Positions 1-8,291 of a DNA stretch of 14,109 nucleotides are shown in pieces; the stretch's first letter is position 1, and each line of letters starts with the position of its first letter. The notes under the pieces were generated by a model. That model was not told the DNA's origin and searched no databases. It worked only from the letters and a program-made list of their open reading frames with translations. Origin of the DNA: Leptofilum sp050292445. GTDB taxonomy: Bacteria > Chloroflexota > Anaerolineae > Promineifilales > Promineifilaceae. Both the position numbers and the translations under genes were made by a program. The DNA is taken from the NCBI GenBank assembly GCA_050292445.1, contig JBNKLQ010000156.1, forward strand, positions 1 through 14,109. The letters are read 5' to 3'.

Positions 1-3000
1 CAATCGTCCCCCTTGAGCCAGATACGCCGCCAATGCTTGATTTTCGGCCGGGGTAATCGGTTGGAACCAATCGTAGCCCGTGTACCAGATGACAAAATTG
101 TACTGGGCTAGCAGCGGCAGCGGCGGCCCGTTGCGCGAATCGGCAGCGTGGCCCGTATCCCACGTATCGTACGTCAAGCCCATGCTGTCCAGCGCGGCGC
201 GCAGCTCATCGGTTTGGTCATACCAACGGTCATCGTCTACAAACAAAATATTGCCGGGGGATTTATGCTGCACGGTGAGTTGCGCGTTGGTGGTTGGATT
301 GTTTTGGGAAACGGCCGTTACCCGCAAACTGTCCTCTACATCCGGCGGTAAATCAGGCGGAATGTCAAGCGAGAGCACCGTTAGGCCCGATTGGCACGGC
401 CCCAGGGTGAGCGTTTTGGTCAGCAGGCTGGTGGGCCAATCGGCCCCGGTAATGGAAAGCGTGAAGGTGTCGGTGAGCGTCTCGCTGCGGTTGAAAAGTT
501 GGAGCGTGTACGTCATTAGCTCACCAGGAATGGCCAGCTCGTCGATGGCTTCGGGGAAAATCTGTACGCCTAGCTGCACCCGTGGCTGCGCAAAATAAGT
601 GAAGCTGCGGGCCAAAATATCCGCGCGATCAGCGGCGTCTGGTACACCTTCCAGGCCAAAACCCAGATAAACCAGCCGGAACGGGGTGCAGTAACCCGCC
701 GTCAGTCCGGCAGCCTGGCCATTCTCATAAACAAAAGCAGGATCAGACAAAAGGTCGAGGCGCGGTCCAGAAATATCCGGCGAGGTTTGGTTATTGCTGC
801 TGCTGCCGCCGTTTAAATTAAAGCTGAGGCCGCTAAAAAGCGAGTCGCTACTGCCGGAGATGGTGTTGGTAACGGCCGTTTTACCCAAAAAGCTGGCGTT
901 TAAATCCCGATACCACCATAGTTGCGTATTTAGTCCCACACCATCCCAAACCCCTACATTTTGTCCACTGATGAACAGATGTCCGCCCAGGCCCAAATAA
1001 TCTGTGATTACATTATTGAGGCCCAGATAGCCAGGGGAATCTTGCGGGCTGGACCAAATGACTGATTCGTATGGCGTCAAATCATCCAGGCCAGGTGTAT
1101 CTGCAATGGGGTCGCGTACGGTCCAGGTATCGAAGCTGTAGTTCAGCGCGGTGAGCGCTTCGCTGTACAGGTCGGATTGGCTGCTAAAATGCCAGTGCCC
1201 GCTGTCTACCAACAGGATGGTGGGCGCATCGGCCAGGAAGAAATATTGCATAACGGCCGTTCCGTCCGCCAGCCACACTTCAGCTCGTTGCTGCTGGTAG
1301 CCCGTTTTGCGCACAATGAGTTCGTAACTGCCGGTGGGTAAGGTGATGTCAAAACGGCCGTTTCCATCCGACATCATTGTGAGGGGCGTGCCTACCACCT
1401 CAATTTGGGCATTGGCCAAAGGCATATAGCCGCTGACGGCCCGCACGATGCCCGCCACCCGACCGTTGGGCAGTAAATTTACTGAAATGTTGCGGGTGGT
1501 GGTTTGTCCATCGCTTACTATCACGTTGCTGATGGTGGTTTGCGTGTAGCCAAACGGCTGGCTGGTGAGGGTGTAGCTGCCGCTTTGTAAGTTGGCTGTA
1601 TAACGGCCGTTTCCATTCGTCACAAAAGGCAGCTTCGCCCCGGATGGGGTGGTGATGGTGACCACAGCGTTGGGCAGCGGCACACCATCGGCCAAAAGCT
1701 GCCCGGTGAGCTGCCCGGCAGTGGCTTGGCTGGTAACGGCGGTGTAGGCATCCAAACGGCCCCAGCCACTGTCATTATTGGGATAGTCTGGGGCCAGGGG
1801 AACGGCCGTTTCTGCCAAAATCTGATTCACTTCTGAACGTGTCAGGTTGGGATTGGCACTCAACAATAAAGCAATGGCTCCCGTGACGTGCGGTGCTGAC
1901 ATGGAAGTGCCGCTGTTGAAGCCATATGCCCCGCCGGGCTGGGCGGACCAGATTTGCCAGCCGGGAGCCACCAGCCACGGCTTTTGTTCATCAGTGAGGG
2001 TGGATGGCCCGCGCGAAGAAAACCAGGCAACCTCATCAATCTCATCGCTGGCTCCAACGGAAAGTACGTCAGGATAGCCAGCCGGGTAGCCAATAGTGCC
2101 GGCGTACGGTCCGCTGTTTCCTGCGGAGAACACCACTTTGATATCGGCAGCCTGCAAGGCAGCAATATCGTCTGCAAAGAGGGTGTGGGGTGTTGAACTA
2201 CCCCAAGAGTTGTTGACCACATCGGGTGCCAGCGAGACGTCACCATTGGGGGCCAACAGCCATTCAAAGCCGCGATGGGCGTCGCTTTCCCAGATGAAGC
2301 CAAGCGGATCGGCCACATTGACGGCAATCCAATTGGCCCCTGGCGCGACCCCGATACCGTTGTGGCCTACGGCCGTTCCGGCTACGTGTGTGCCATGCCC
2401 AAAGTTATCGACTGGGACGGTGCCCGTGGGGAAAACCGCGTTAAACCAACTGGCACTGTGATCAACTATGCCCCCCTGGTTACCACGATAATTTTCGGCC
2501 AGGTCTGGATGTTGCCAATCCACGCCTGTGTCCATGATGGCCACAGTGACGCCGCTGCCATCAATGCCCAACCCGTGCCAGACGGCGGGGGCGTTGATTT
2601 TCTCGATGCCCCAACTGGCAACGGGGCCTGTTACCACGGCGGCATTCACGGCCAGCAGTGTGTCAGTGAGCGCATCTGTCGGGCTAATTTGCTGCACAAT
2701 GGTATCCAGCCGAACCTGGGTTACTTCCGTCAGGTTGGCAATGGTTTGAACGGCCGTTAGGTTCCCAGTAGCGGCGATGCTGTTCACAATCCAAAGGGGG
2801 TGAACGGCCGTTACATTTCCATCATCAACTAGACTGTTTAGTGTGGTCAGGGCGTTGGCCTGACTGGCAGCAGCGGTTTGTTGCAAGGTTTGGAGAACGG
2901 CCGTATGTTGCGCATCGGGGTCGGAGGCAGTGAGGGATGAGAAATCGGCCGTTTGGCCCAAATCAGCTATGAAGCGAACGGCCGTGCCGTCGGCCAGGGC

Positions 3001-3150
3001 TTCCAGCAAAGTCGGCTCGATTTTGTCTAATGTCGGGGCAGCATAAGCAATGCTAAACTGGGCAGCATTCCAGAGAAGAAACACTATCAAGCTTAGCGCA
3101 ATTGTTAAGCTGAGGAAGAGAAACCCAATACGGCGCTGCATACAATTCAT
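1..3150 (-). CDS. Bacillopeptidase F-like S8 (subtilisin) serine protease, secreted, multidomain; C-terminus cut by window edge
   Basis: The frame is open for 1050 codons to the left edge. An in-frame TAG lies upstream, at about 3215. The proposed start is ATG 3150-3148, preceded by GGAG; ATG 3141-3139 is an alternative. Residues 4-34 form a signal peptide (RR, then a long hydrophobic stretch). A prodomain spans about 35-185 and the peptidase domain about 190-460. The triad is visible: Asp207 in IMDTGV, His252 in GHGTHVAG, Ser416 in GTSMSAPH; oxyanion Asn345 lies in SAGNSGP. WGIEKINAPAVWHGLGIDGSG and APDVVNNSWG are typical of the bacillopeptidase F branch. Two beta-sandwich carboxypeptidase-regulatory-like modules follow (about 478-550 and 555-630, each with GNGR). 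Two GATase/ThuA-like modules come next (about 640-750 and from 968), each with LLVD/LFVD, DTW and VIW. An extracellular protease with binding modules is inferred. Eleven ACGGCCGT palindromes lie in this gene. The family call is firm; the substrate is unknown. Confidence 0.93.
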   Translation of the reverse strand, partial: MNCMQRRIGFLFLSLTIALSLIVFLLWNAAQFSIAYAAPTLDKIEPTLLEALADGTAVRFIADLGQTADFSSLTASDPDAQHTAVLQTLQQTAAASQANALTTLNSLVDDGNVTAVHPLWIVNSIAATGNLTAVQTIANLTEVTQVRLDTIVQQISPTDALTDTLLAVNAAVVTGPVASWGIEKINAPAVWHGLGIDGSGVTVAIMDTGVDWQHPDLAENYRGNQGGIVDHSASWFNAVFPTGTVPVDNFGHGTHVAGTAVGHNGIGVAPGANWIAVNVADPLGFIWESDAHRGFEWLLAPNGDVSLAPDVVNNSWGSSTPHTLFADDIAALQAADIKVVFSAGNSGPYAGTIGYPAGYPDVLSVGASDEIDEVAWFSSRGPSTLTDEQKPWLVAPGWQIWSAQPGGAYGFNSGTSMSAPHVTGAIALLLSANPNLTRSEVNQILAETAVPLAPDYPNNDSGWGRLDAYTAVTSQATAGQLTGQLLADGVPLPNAVVTITTPSGAKLPFVTNGNGRYTANLQSGSYTLTSQPFGYTQTTISNVIVSDGQTTTRNISVNLLPNGRVAGIVRAVSGYMPLANAQIEVVGTPLTMMSDGNGRFDITLPTGSYELIVRKTGYQQQRAEVWLADGTAVMQYFFLADAPTILLVDSGHWHFSSQSDLYSEALTALNYSFDTWTVRDPIADTPGLDDLTPYESVIWSSPQDSPGYLGLNNVITDYLGLGGHLFISGQNVGVWDGVGLNTQLWWYRDLNASFLGKTAVTNTISGSSDSLFSGLSFNLNGGSSSNNQTSPDISGPRLDLLSDPAFVYENGQAAGLTAGYCTPFRLVYLGFGLEGVPDAADRADILARSFTYFAQPRVQLGVQIFPEAIDELAIPGELMTYTLQLFNRSETLTDTFTLSITGADWPTSLLTKTLTLGPCQSGLTVLSLDIPPDLPPDVEDSLRVTAVSQNNPTTNAQLTVQHKSPGNILFVDDDRWYDQTDELRAALDSMGLTYDTWDTGHAADSRNGPPLPLLAQYNFVIWYTGYDWFQPITPAENQALAAYLAQGGRL

Positions 3151-3154
3151 TATA
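3149..3154 (-). promoter_or_regulatory. Perfect -10-like TATAAT overlapping the protease start codon
   Basis: On the minus strand TATAAT covers 3154-3149, so its last two bases are the first two of ATG 3150-3148. No good -35 lies 16-18 bases upstream. If it works as a -10, transcription would begin near 3142, and the ATG at 3141-3139 would be translated from a leaderless or nearly leaderless mRNA. It could equally be chance in AT-rich sequence. Confidence 0.25.
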
Positions 3155-3429
3155 CTCCGAAAGCTATCATGTAAAAGCGGTGAATTTTTCGAAATTAAGA
3201 AAGTCTAATTCGCTCGCTTTTGCTTAAGGAATCGCCCTGGTTTCTTCTACAAAATCCTTCAGCCGATTACACAATCGGGTCGCATGGTACTTTCCTCCTA
3301 TCGTGTTAGATTACCTGCTTGTGGTAAGCCTTGATGTAAGTGCGCTTGCGTACTATTTTTCGGGGTGCATCATGATAAAGCCAAACCATCAAACCCAACA
3401 GGCCCTTTAGATTTTTTTATAGGAACAGT
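3151..3429. other. Divergent intergenic region between protease and glycan operon
   Basis: These 279 bases separate two divergently transcribed genes and must hold both promoters, but I see no convincing -35/-10 pair on either strand. It contains a 6-bp hairpin (CCGATT, loop ACAC, AATCGG; 3263-3278). On the minus strand it also has a strong Shine-Dalgarno (TAGGAGG, complement of 3294-3300) eight bases before ATG 3285-3283, which opens only eight codons. It holds no ACGGCCGT copy, tRNA or other gene. Confidence 0.6.
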
Positions 3430-6333
3430 ATGACACCGGGAATTAGCGTCATTATCCCCACCTACAACAGCGCCATCTATATTGTCCAGGCCATCGACTC
3501 CGTCTTGGCGCAGGGGTATGCACCCTGTGAGCTGATTGTGGTTGATGATGGGTCCACAGATGAAACGGAAGCTATTTTAGGGCCTTATTTAGACAAAATA
3601 AAATATATTCAGCAAGAAAATAGAGGTTCTGCTGCAGCACGCAATCGTGGAATGCAGCTGGCAAACCATGAATTTATCTTGTTTTTGGATGCCGATGATT
3701 TAATGTTGCCAAACAAGCTGCATCAGCAGGCGGCTTTTTTACAATTGCATCCATCACTTGGATATGTTTCTAGCGGCTGGCAGCACATTGATGAAACCGG
3801 GCAAATCTTGCAGACGATAGAACCGTGGCGAGATGCACCTGATCTTGATGCAGACTCCTGGCTGCAATACAAACCGGTGCAATTGGGCGCAATTCTGTTC
3901 CGCCGTATTTGGCTGAACCGAGTTGGAGGGTTGGACCCAACGCTGCGACAGGCGCATGATGTGGATTTGATGTTGCGACTGAGTTTAGCTGGCTGTATGG
4001 GTGCCTGGTTGTATGAGCCAACGATTCAGTATCGACAGCATCAGTTGAGTACGATGCACCGCAGCGTGGCTGTGCAGGCGGAATCGGTGTTGCGTGTACT
4101 GGATAAATTTTTTGGACATCCAGATTTGCCAGAGCGCCTGCGCAGCGAGCAGACCAAGACTTATTTTTACACGCTGCTTTGGTTGGGCTGGCATGCTATG
4201 AGAAATGGTGATGCGGTAACGGCCGTTTCCACCCTCAAGCAAAATTTAGAATTAGGCTATAAACTGCATAATTTGGCTACTGAGCACACGGTCGTAGAGT
4301 GGCTGTTTCATTTTGCGGAATGGCAGCAGGAAAACGGCCGTACTACTTCTTTGCCAGACACTGTCTGGTCTATTTTTCAGGAAGCTGCTCCTGAAGTTAA
4401 TGTCTGGCCTGAGCTTCGACGGCTGGCCAACTGGTGGCAGGCGGATCAGCCAGATGGCATACGCTCCGCCTATACGCCATTTGATCTATGGCGCATTTTT
4501 CAATCTGGCCTAGATTGGGAGCGTGGCAATACGGAGTTAACTGCGGAATTAGTCTTGGAATGGTGGGCGCTGGTTTGGTTGCCTTATGCCCAAAAACGGT
4601 TTGATGCTGCCGCTGTGGGCTGGGCTCATTTTGCTCACCTGGACCAGTTCCGGCTGCTGTATCTGGTGCGGGCTGGCCTGGCCGCGGAACCAGGTGCGGT
4701 TGATAGCACCATGCTCAGCTTGCTGTGGCAAGATGCTTGTGCCCACGGATTGTTGTTGGAAGCTAACTTTGATGAACCCGCTTTTTTTGCTGCGCTCTCT
4801 GGGCTGCGCCATCCACGGGTTAGTGTGATTGTGCCGGTTTACAACGGAGCGGCTCATATCGTGGAAACGGTGGAATCTGTTCTGGTGCAGACCTACACCG
4901 ATTGGGAGCTGATTGTTGTGGATGATGGTTCGACTGATGGCACGGCCGAATTGCTACGGCCGTATCGTGGTCAAATCCGGTTCATTCAGCAAACAAACCA
5001 GGGCGTTTCGGCGGCGCGTAACCATGGGCTGCATTTGGCGCTTGGCGATTTTGTTCTGTTCCTGGACGGAGACGACGTTCTTTACCGAGATAAGCTGAAG
5101 CAGCAGGTGGCCTTGCTGGAGTCGGATCATTTGCTGGGGGCGGTGCATAGCGGCTGGCGGTTGGTGGATGAATACGGCCGTCCCCTACGACACATTCGAC
5201 CTTGGCAGAATACTCCAGAACTTACTCTGCCTGACTGGTTGCATTGGAAGCCGGTCTTTTTAGGCGCGATGTTGTTTCGACGCAGCTGGTTACAGCGCAT
5301 CGAAGGCTTTCGTACCGATTTACGCCAGGCGGAAGATACCGATTTTATGCTGCGGTTATCGCTGGCAGGCTGCCCCATGCGCTGGCTCAAACGAATCACA
5401 ATTGATTATCGGCAGCATGGATCAAATGTAACGCAAAATGGCCGTCGGCAGGCCAAAGATATGCTCACCGTGTTGGATGATTTTTTCAGCAACGAGATAC
5501 TCCCCCCCCATATCAAAGCGTTGGCCCCAACCGTGCAGCAGTACACACTCATTTGGTTGGTGTGGCAGCTGCATCGAACCGGTTATCCTGAAGAGATTTT
5601 GCCCTATTTGCGCCGGGCGATTATCGTGAATGATGACCATCCGCCTACTATTGTGGCCCAAACTTGGTTGATTCAGCTGGCCACTTATGCGCGGGAAGAG
5701 GGATTGGAAATAAAGAGTTTGCGGGCATTCTATCCCCCTATCCAATCTGCCTTGCAATTGGATAATGCCGTTTGGGCTGCCATTGAACGAATGCTGGATT
5801 GGTGGCTAGAGCATTGGCAATTGTTGCATGAGGGGCAACTAGGCAATCACTATCATGTACAGCAAATTGTTCATGGAGCCATTTATCTAGAAGAAGCTGG
5901 TCATGTTCGTTCTGCCGTGGAATGGGTGGAATGGTGGCTTAAAGTGTGGTGCCACTTTTTGCTCCCTGAAGATTGTGGTGCTGGGCATGAGATGGTTGCG
6001 TTTCTGGACAAGACTGGGCCGGAAGTCGTGGGTTTGGCGAAAGGTTCGATTGTTTATGCGCCACACAAGGTTGAAACATGGCAAATTATGGTTTTTTGGT
6101 TTCGGGCGCAAGAAGTAGGATTAATTCGGCCGTCAGACAAATATCGCGTCATCAGCTTGTACCTCACCCTTTTTGGACAATCCCTTCTGGGCAGGCAGTG
6201 GGCAAAGGCGCGGCAAGGATTATGGAAAGCGATTCGCTTTAGCTTTCAACCACGTGCCTGGCATGCCTGGCGTGAATTTATTTGGTTGGGCATACAGCAT
6301 TGGCGCAACGGCCGTTTAGGGAGTCACCAGTGA
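3430..6333 (+). CDS. Tandem double-domain GT-A family 2 glycosyltransferase
   Basis: This 967-residue cytoplasmic enzyme would transfer sugars from nucleotide-sugar donors to a growing surface glycan. The start ATG follows AGGA at 3421-3424, five bases away. It contains two full GT2 domains. Domain 1 (about 3-240) has SVIIPTYN, DDGST at 39-43, the DXD motif LDADD at 86-90, and AHDVD at 175-179. Domain 2 (about 462-700) has SVIVPVYN, DDGST at 498-502, LDGDD at 545-549, and AEDTD at 634-638. Each is followed by about 210-260 residues of Trp-rich helical sequence. The whole protein therefore looks like an internal duplication of a roughly 460-residue unit. Position 176 is His where the second copy has Glu635, the usual acidic residue of the GT2 ED motif. 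One half may have changed activity or be inactive. It is the first gene of the operon and overlaps the next gene by 4 bases. Specific sugar and linkage cannot be read. Confidence 0.92.
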   Translation: MTPGISVIIPTYNSAIYIVQAIDSVLAQGYAPCELIVVDDGSTDETEAILGPYLDKIKYIQQENRGSAAARNRGMQLANHEFILFLDADDLMLPNKLHQQAAFLQLHPSLGYVSSGWQHIDETGQILQTIEPWRDAPDLDADSWLQYKPVQLGAILFRRIWLNRVGGLDPTLRQAHDVDLMLRLSLAGCMGAWLYEPTIQYRQHQLSTMHRSVAVQAESVLRVLDKFFGHPDLPERLRSEQTKTYFYTLLWLGWHAMRNGDAVTAVSTLKQNLELGYKLHNLATEHTVVEWLFHFAEWQQENGRTTSLPDTVWSIFQEAAPEVNVWPELRRLANWWQADQPDGIRSAYTPFDLWRIFQSGLDWERGNTELTAELVLEWWALVWLPYAQKRFDAAAVGWAHFAHLDQFRLLYLVRAGLAAEPGAVDSTMLSLLWQDACAHGLLLEANFDEPAFFAALSGLRHPRVSVIVPVYNGAAHIVETVESVLVQTYTDWELIVVDDGSTDGTAELLRPYRGQIRFIQQTNQGVSAARNHGLHLALGDFVLFLDGDDVLYRDKLKQQVALLESDHLLGAVHSGWRLVDEYGRPLRHIRPWQNTPELTLPDWLHWKPVFLGAMLFRRSWLQRIEGFRTDLRQAEDTDFMLRLSLAGCPMRWLKRITIDYRQHGSNVTQNGRRQAKDMLTVLDDFFSNEILPPHIKALAPTVQQYTLIWLVWQLHRTGYPEEILPYLRRAIIVNDDHPPTIVAQTWLIQLATYAREEGLEIKSLRAFYPPIQSALQLDNAVWAAIERMLDWWLEHWQLLHEGQLGNHYHVQQIVHGAIYLEEAGHVRSAVEWVEWWLKVWCHFLLPEDCGAGHEMVAFLDKTGPEVVGLAKGSIVYAPHKVETWQIMVFWFRAQEVGLIRPSDKYRVISLYLTLFGQSLLGRQWAKARQGLWKAIRFSFQPRAWHAWREFIWLGIQHWRNGRLGSHQ

Positions 6334-7136
6334 TAACAGAATTAATTATTTCTGGACATCAGCGTTCTGGTACAACGCTGCTGCGACGCGTATGTGATGG
6401 CCATCCCCAAATGAAGGTAGCCAATGAGTTTGGCTGTTTTGCTGATGTGGGGGTATCGGTTCGGCAAGCGATGGCGGCGCGATTGGCTCAGTGGCAATTG
6501 GTTAATGGCCGTTGGTCTTTTGACTCCAGGTTTGCCACACATCCGCGACGGCACTGGCACAACTTATCGTTTACGTTGCAATACTGCTGGCGGTTAATGT
6601 GGTTGGCACAAGGTCAACTAACGGCTACAGCTGTCGGGCATGCTTTGGCAAGACAATGGGAGGAAACTGCCGTGATTGGCGACAAGCTGCCACAGTACAT
6701 GCCGTTGCTGCCGCAACTTTTAACCAATCATTCTGTGAAAGTGCTCATCATTTATCGGGATTGCCGAGATGTGACCAGTTCCTTTTTGGAAAAAGTGCGA
6801 ACTGTTTGGCAGACACGTGATTGGGCAAAGGGGCTTAATACAGCTGAAAAAATTGCTCACAATTGGGTAGCTCAAATTGAGCAAATGGAAAGTTTAGCAG
6901 TGCGATATGGACCGGCCCAGGTTCATGTGGTGCAATATGAACAATTTGTTATAGAGCCACAGCCTGTGCTGGCTGATTTGGCCGCCTGGTTGGGGATAAC
7001 GCCCATTGGCTTTCCCCTCCAGCAGGTACGGGCCAGCAGTATTGGCAAGTACCAGCAGGGGTTAACCAAGGATGAAATTGCGCATGTGGAATCTATTGCC
7101 GGCACGAAACTGCGTCAATTAGGGTACAAGGTGTGA
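6330..7136 (+). CDS. PAPS-dependent sulfotransferase family protein (copy 1)
   Basis: Enzymes of this family move a sulfuryl group from PAPS to a hydroxyl or amine of a carbohydrate, lipid or protein. The 268-residue protein begins at GTG 6330, which overlaps the previous stop (GTGA). AGGGAG lies at 6318-6323, six bases upstream, and decides this start over a longer upstream reading. The 5'-phosphosulfate loop is HQRSGTTLL at residues 10-18. The 3'-phosphate-binding segment is YRDCRDVTSSF at 142-152. The C-terminus has SIGKYQQGLTKDE, typical of bacterial carbohydrate-type sulfotransferases. Length is normal for the family. It is a clear paralog of the gene at 7503 and lies between glycosyltransferase genes, so a glycan or glycolipid acceptor is the best inference. 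The acceptor is not known. Confidence 0.88.
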   Translation: MITELIISGHQRSGTTLLRRVCDGHPQMKVANEFGCFADVGVSVRQAMAARLAQWQLVNGRWSFDSRFATHPRRHWHNLSFTLQYCWRLMWLAQGQLTATAVGHALARQWEETAVIGDKLPQYMPLLPQLLTNHSVKVLIIYRDCRDVTSSFLEKVRTVWQTRDWAKGLNTAEKIAHNWVAQIEQMESLAVRYGPAQVHVVQYEQFVIEPQPVLADLAAWLGITPIGFPLQQVRASSIGKYQQGLTKDEIAHVESIAGTKLRQLGYKV

Positions 7137-7474
7137 TGAATCACGATAGTCAGGCACCAGAGCATGTAATGGTGTTTCATATTGGGCGCAGCGGCAGCCG
7201 AGTGCTTGGGGATCTGTTACAGCAGCATCCAGTGCTGCATTGGGACCATGAAGCGTATGTGTCCCAGCTTAAGACTGCCCGCCGTCAGGGTGCAGAAAGA
7301 CCAGATGGTGATCCAATTGAATTGTTGCAAGCCCGATTGGACCAGGCTCCTGGCAGCTTGGTTTTTGGGGCTGAGGTGAAGTTTTTTCATTTGCAGTTGT
7401 TTGATTACTCGCTAGAAAAATTTGTTTCACAGGTGGTGGAATTGGGATTTTGTCGGTTTGTGTTACTGGGATGA
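7136..7474 (+). pseudogene. Truncated sulfotransferase-like gene (N-terminal half only)
   Basis: The frame gives 112 residues from ATG 7136, which overlaps the previous stop as TGATG; AAGG lies at 7128-7131. It starts like a sulfotransferase nucleotide-binding core: VMVFHIGRSGSRVLGDLLQQ (residues 11-30), then HWDHEAY at 35-41. It ends abruptly after a predicted strand (FCRFVLLG) with TGA at 7472-7474. The expected helix and 3'-phosphate-binding segment, normally another 120-150 residues, are missing. Reading past the TGA meets TAG at 7487 after four codons, and only 28 bases remain before the next gene, so the missing half is not present in another frame. It differs from both neighbours in sequence, so it is not a fresh partial copy of either. 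The most likely reading is a decayed remnant by internal deletion. A short functional protein or an assembly collapse is possible. Confidence 0.68.
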
Positions 7475-7502
7475 AAGAATGTAATTTAGGAGTACTGTTT
7501 TT

Positions 7503-8291
7503 ATGATACTAATGATTGGGGGACATCCCCGCTCTGGCACGACGCTGCTGCAAACGCTATGTGATTTACACCCGGAGATGGCCGTAACTAACGAGTTTGG
7601 CTGCTTTAGCTTTTTAGGGCAGTCGTATGGCGAATATGCCCGCAATATTTTTGACCGCTGGAAGCGGGTTCGGGGCAAATGGGCCTTTGATATTTCTTAC
7701 GCAAATTACCATGGGCTGATAAGCATTAATAATTTTCGCTTCGCTTTGCTGCACTTGCTCCGTTTTCGCCAGCAGTACCAGGGTGAGGTAACGGCCGTTT
7801 CCCTGGAAACTACGTACCGCCGTATGTTTTCTGGTGCTAGAGTGGTCGGCGACAAATGGCCCCACTACTTGTTCCGTATGGATAAATATGTTCAAGAAGA
7901 TGATTTAACCCGCCTGGTTATTTACCGCGACTGCCGCGATGTGACCAGCTCTTTTTTGGTGCAGGCACGGACGAACTGGAAGGATACAGATTGGGTTCAT
8001 AAAGTAGATAATGCTGAAAAGATTGCTGCCCGCTGGGTACGTGGTATAGAAATGATGGAGACTCACGCTGACAAGCTGGTCATCTTGCAATATGAAGCGT
8101 TGATGCACGAGCCAGAGAAGGAATTGCGACGCGTGAGCGAGGCGATTGGGGTAGACCCGTCTGGTTTCCCCACTGATATGATCAATCCTGGCAGCATTGG
8201 TAAATACAAAAAGGGTTTAACACCGGAAGAGCTGGAGACCGTGATGGCTGTGGCTGGCCCTACCATGGAGCGACTGGGCTATTTGTCATGA
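7503..8291 (+). CDS. PAPS-dependent sulfotransferase family protein (copy 2)
   Basis: This 262-residue sulfotransferase starts at ATG 7503; AGGAG at 7488-7492 is ten bases upstream. The PAPS 5'-loop is HPRSGTTLL (residues 8-16) and the 3'-phosphate segment is YRDCRDVTSSF (141-151), identical to the motif in copy 1. Other shared stretches are NEFGCF near residue 31, NAEKIA, LQYEAL and GSIGKYKKGLTPEE. The two genes are therefore old tandem paralogs with different mid-regions (residues about 45-110), the part that usually shapes the acceptor pocket. It overlaps the following glycosyltransferase by ATGA, suggesting translational coupling. Likely role: sulfation of a glycan or glycolipid made by this operon, by inference from context. 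Confidence 0.88.
   Translation: MILMIGGHPRSGTTLLQTLCDLHPEMAVTNEFGCFSFLGQSYGEYARNIFDRWKRVRGKWAFDISYANYHGLISINNFRFALLHLLRFRQQYQGEVTAVSLETTYRRMFSGARVVGDKWPHYLFRMDKYVQEDDLTRLVIYRDCRDVTSSFLVQARTNWKDTDWVHKVDNAEKIAARWVRGIEMMETHADKLVILQYEALMHEPEKELRRVSEAIGVDPSGFPTDMINPGSIGKYKKGLTPEELETVMAVAGPTMERLGYLS

Noticed and set aside
80..598. Plus-strand open frame of 172 codons
   Set aside because: It lies antisense to the protease frame, is Ser/Val-rich without any recognizable motif, and has no ribosome site; the minus-strand frame has clear domains across it.
1860..2327. Minus-strand open frame of 155 codons
   Set aside because: It is a different frame inside the protease catalytic domain; the correct frame carries the His, Asn and Ser motifs here.
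2275..2760. Plus-strand open frame of 161 codons
   Set aside because: It is antisense to the Asp/His region of the protease, and its composition mirrors the real gene.
3331..3356. Promoter TTGATG/TACTAT before the glycan operon
   Set aside because: The spacer is only 14 bases, too short for a sigma-70 promoter; no better pair was seen.
6282..6330. Upstream start for the first sulfotransferase
   Set aside because: It would overlap the previous gene by 52 bases with no ribosome site; GTG 6330 has AGGGAG six bases upstream and begins right at the family N-terminus.
7472..7489. Selenocysteine or read-through at the TGA ending the sulfotransferase remnant
   Set aside because: The frame meets TAG at 7487 after four codons, and no sulfotransferase C-terminal sequence follows.
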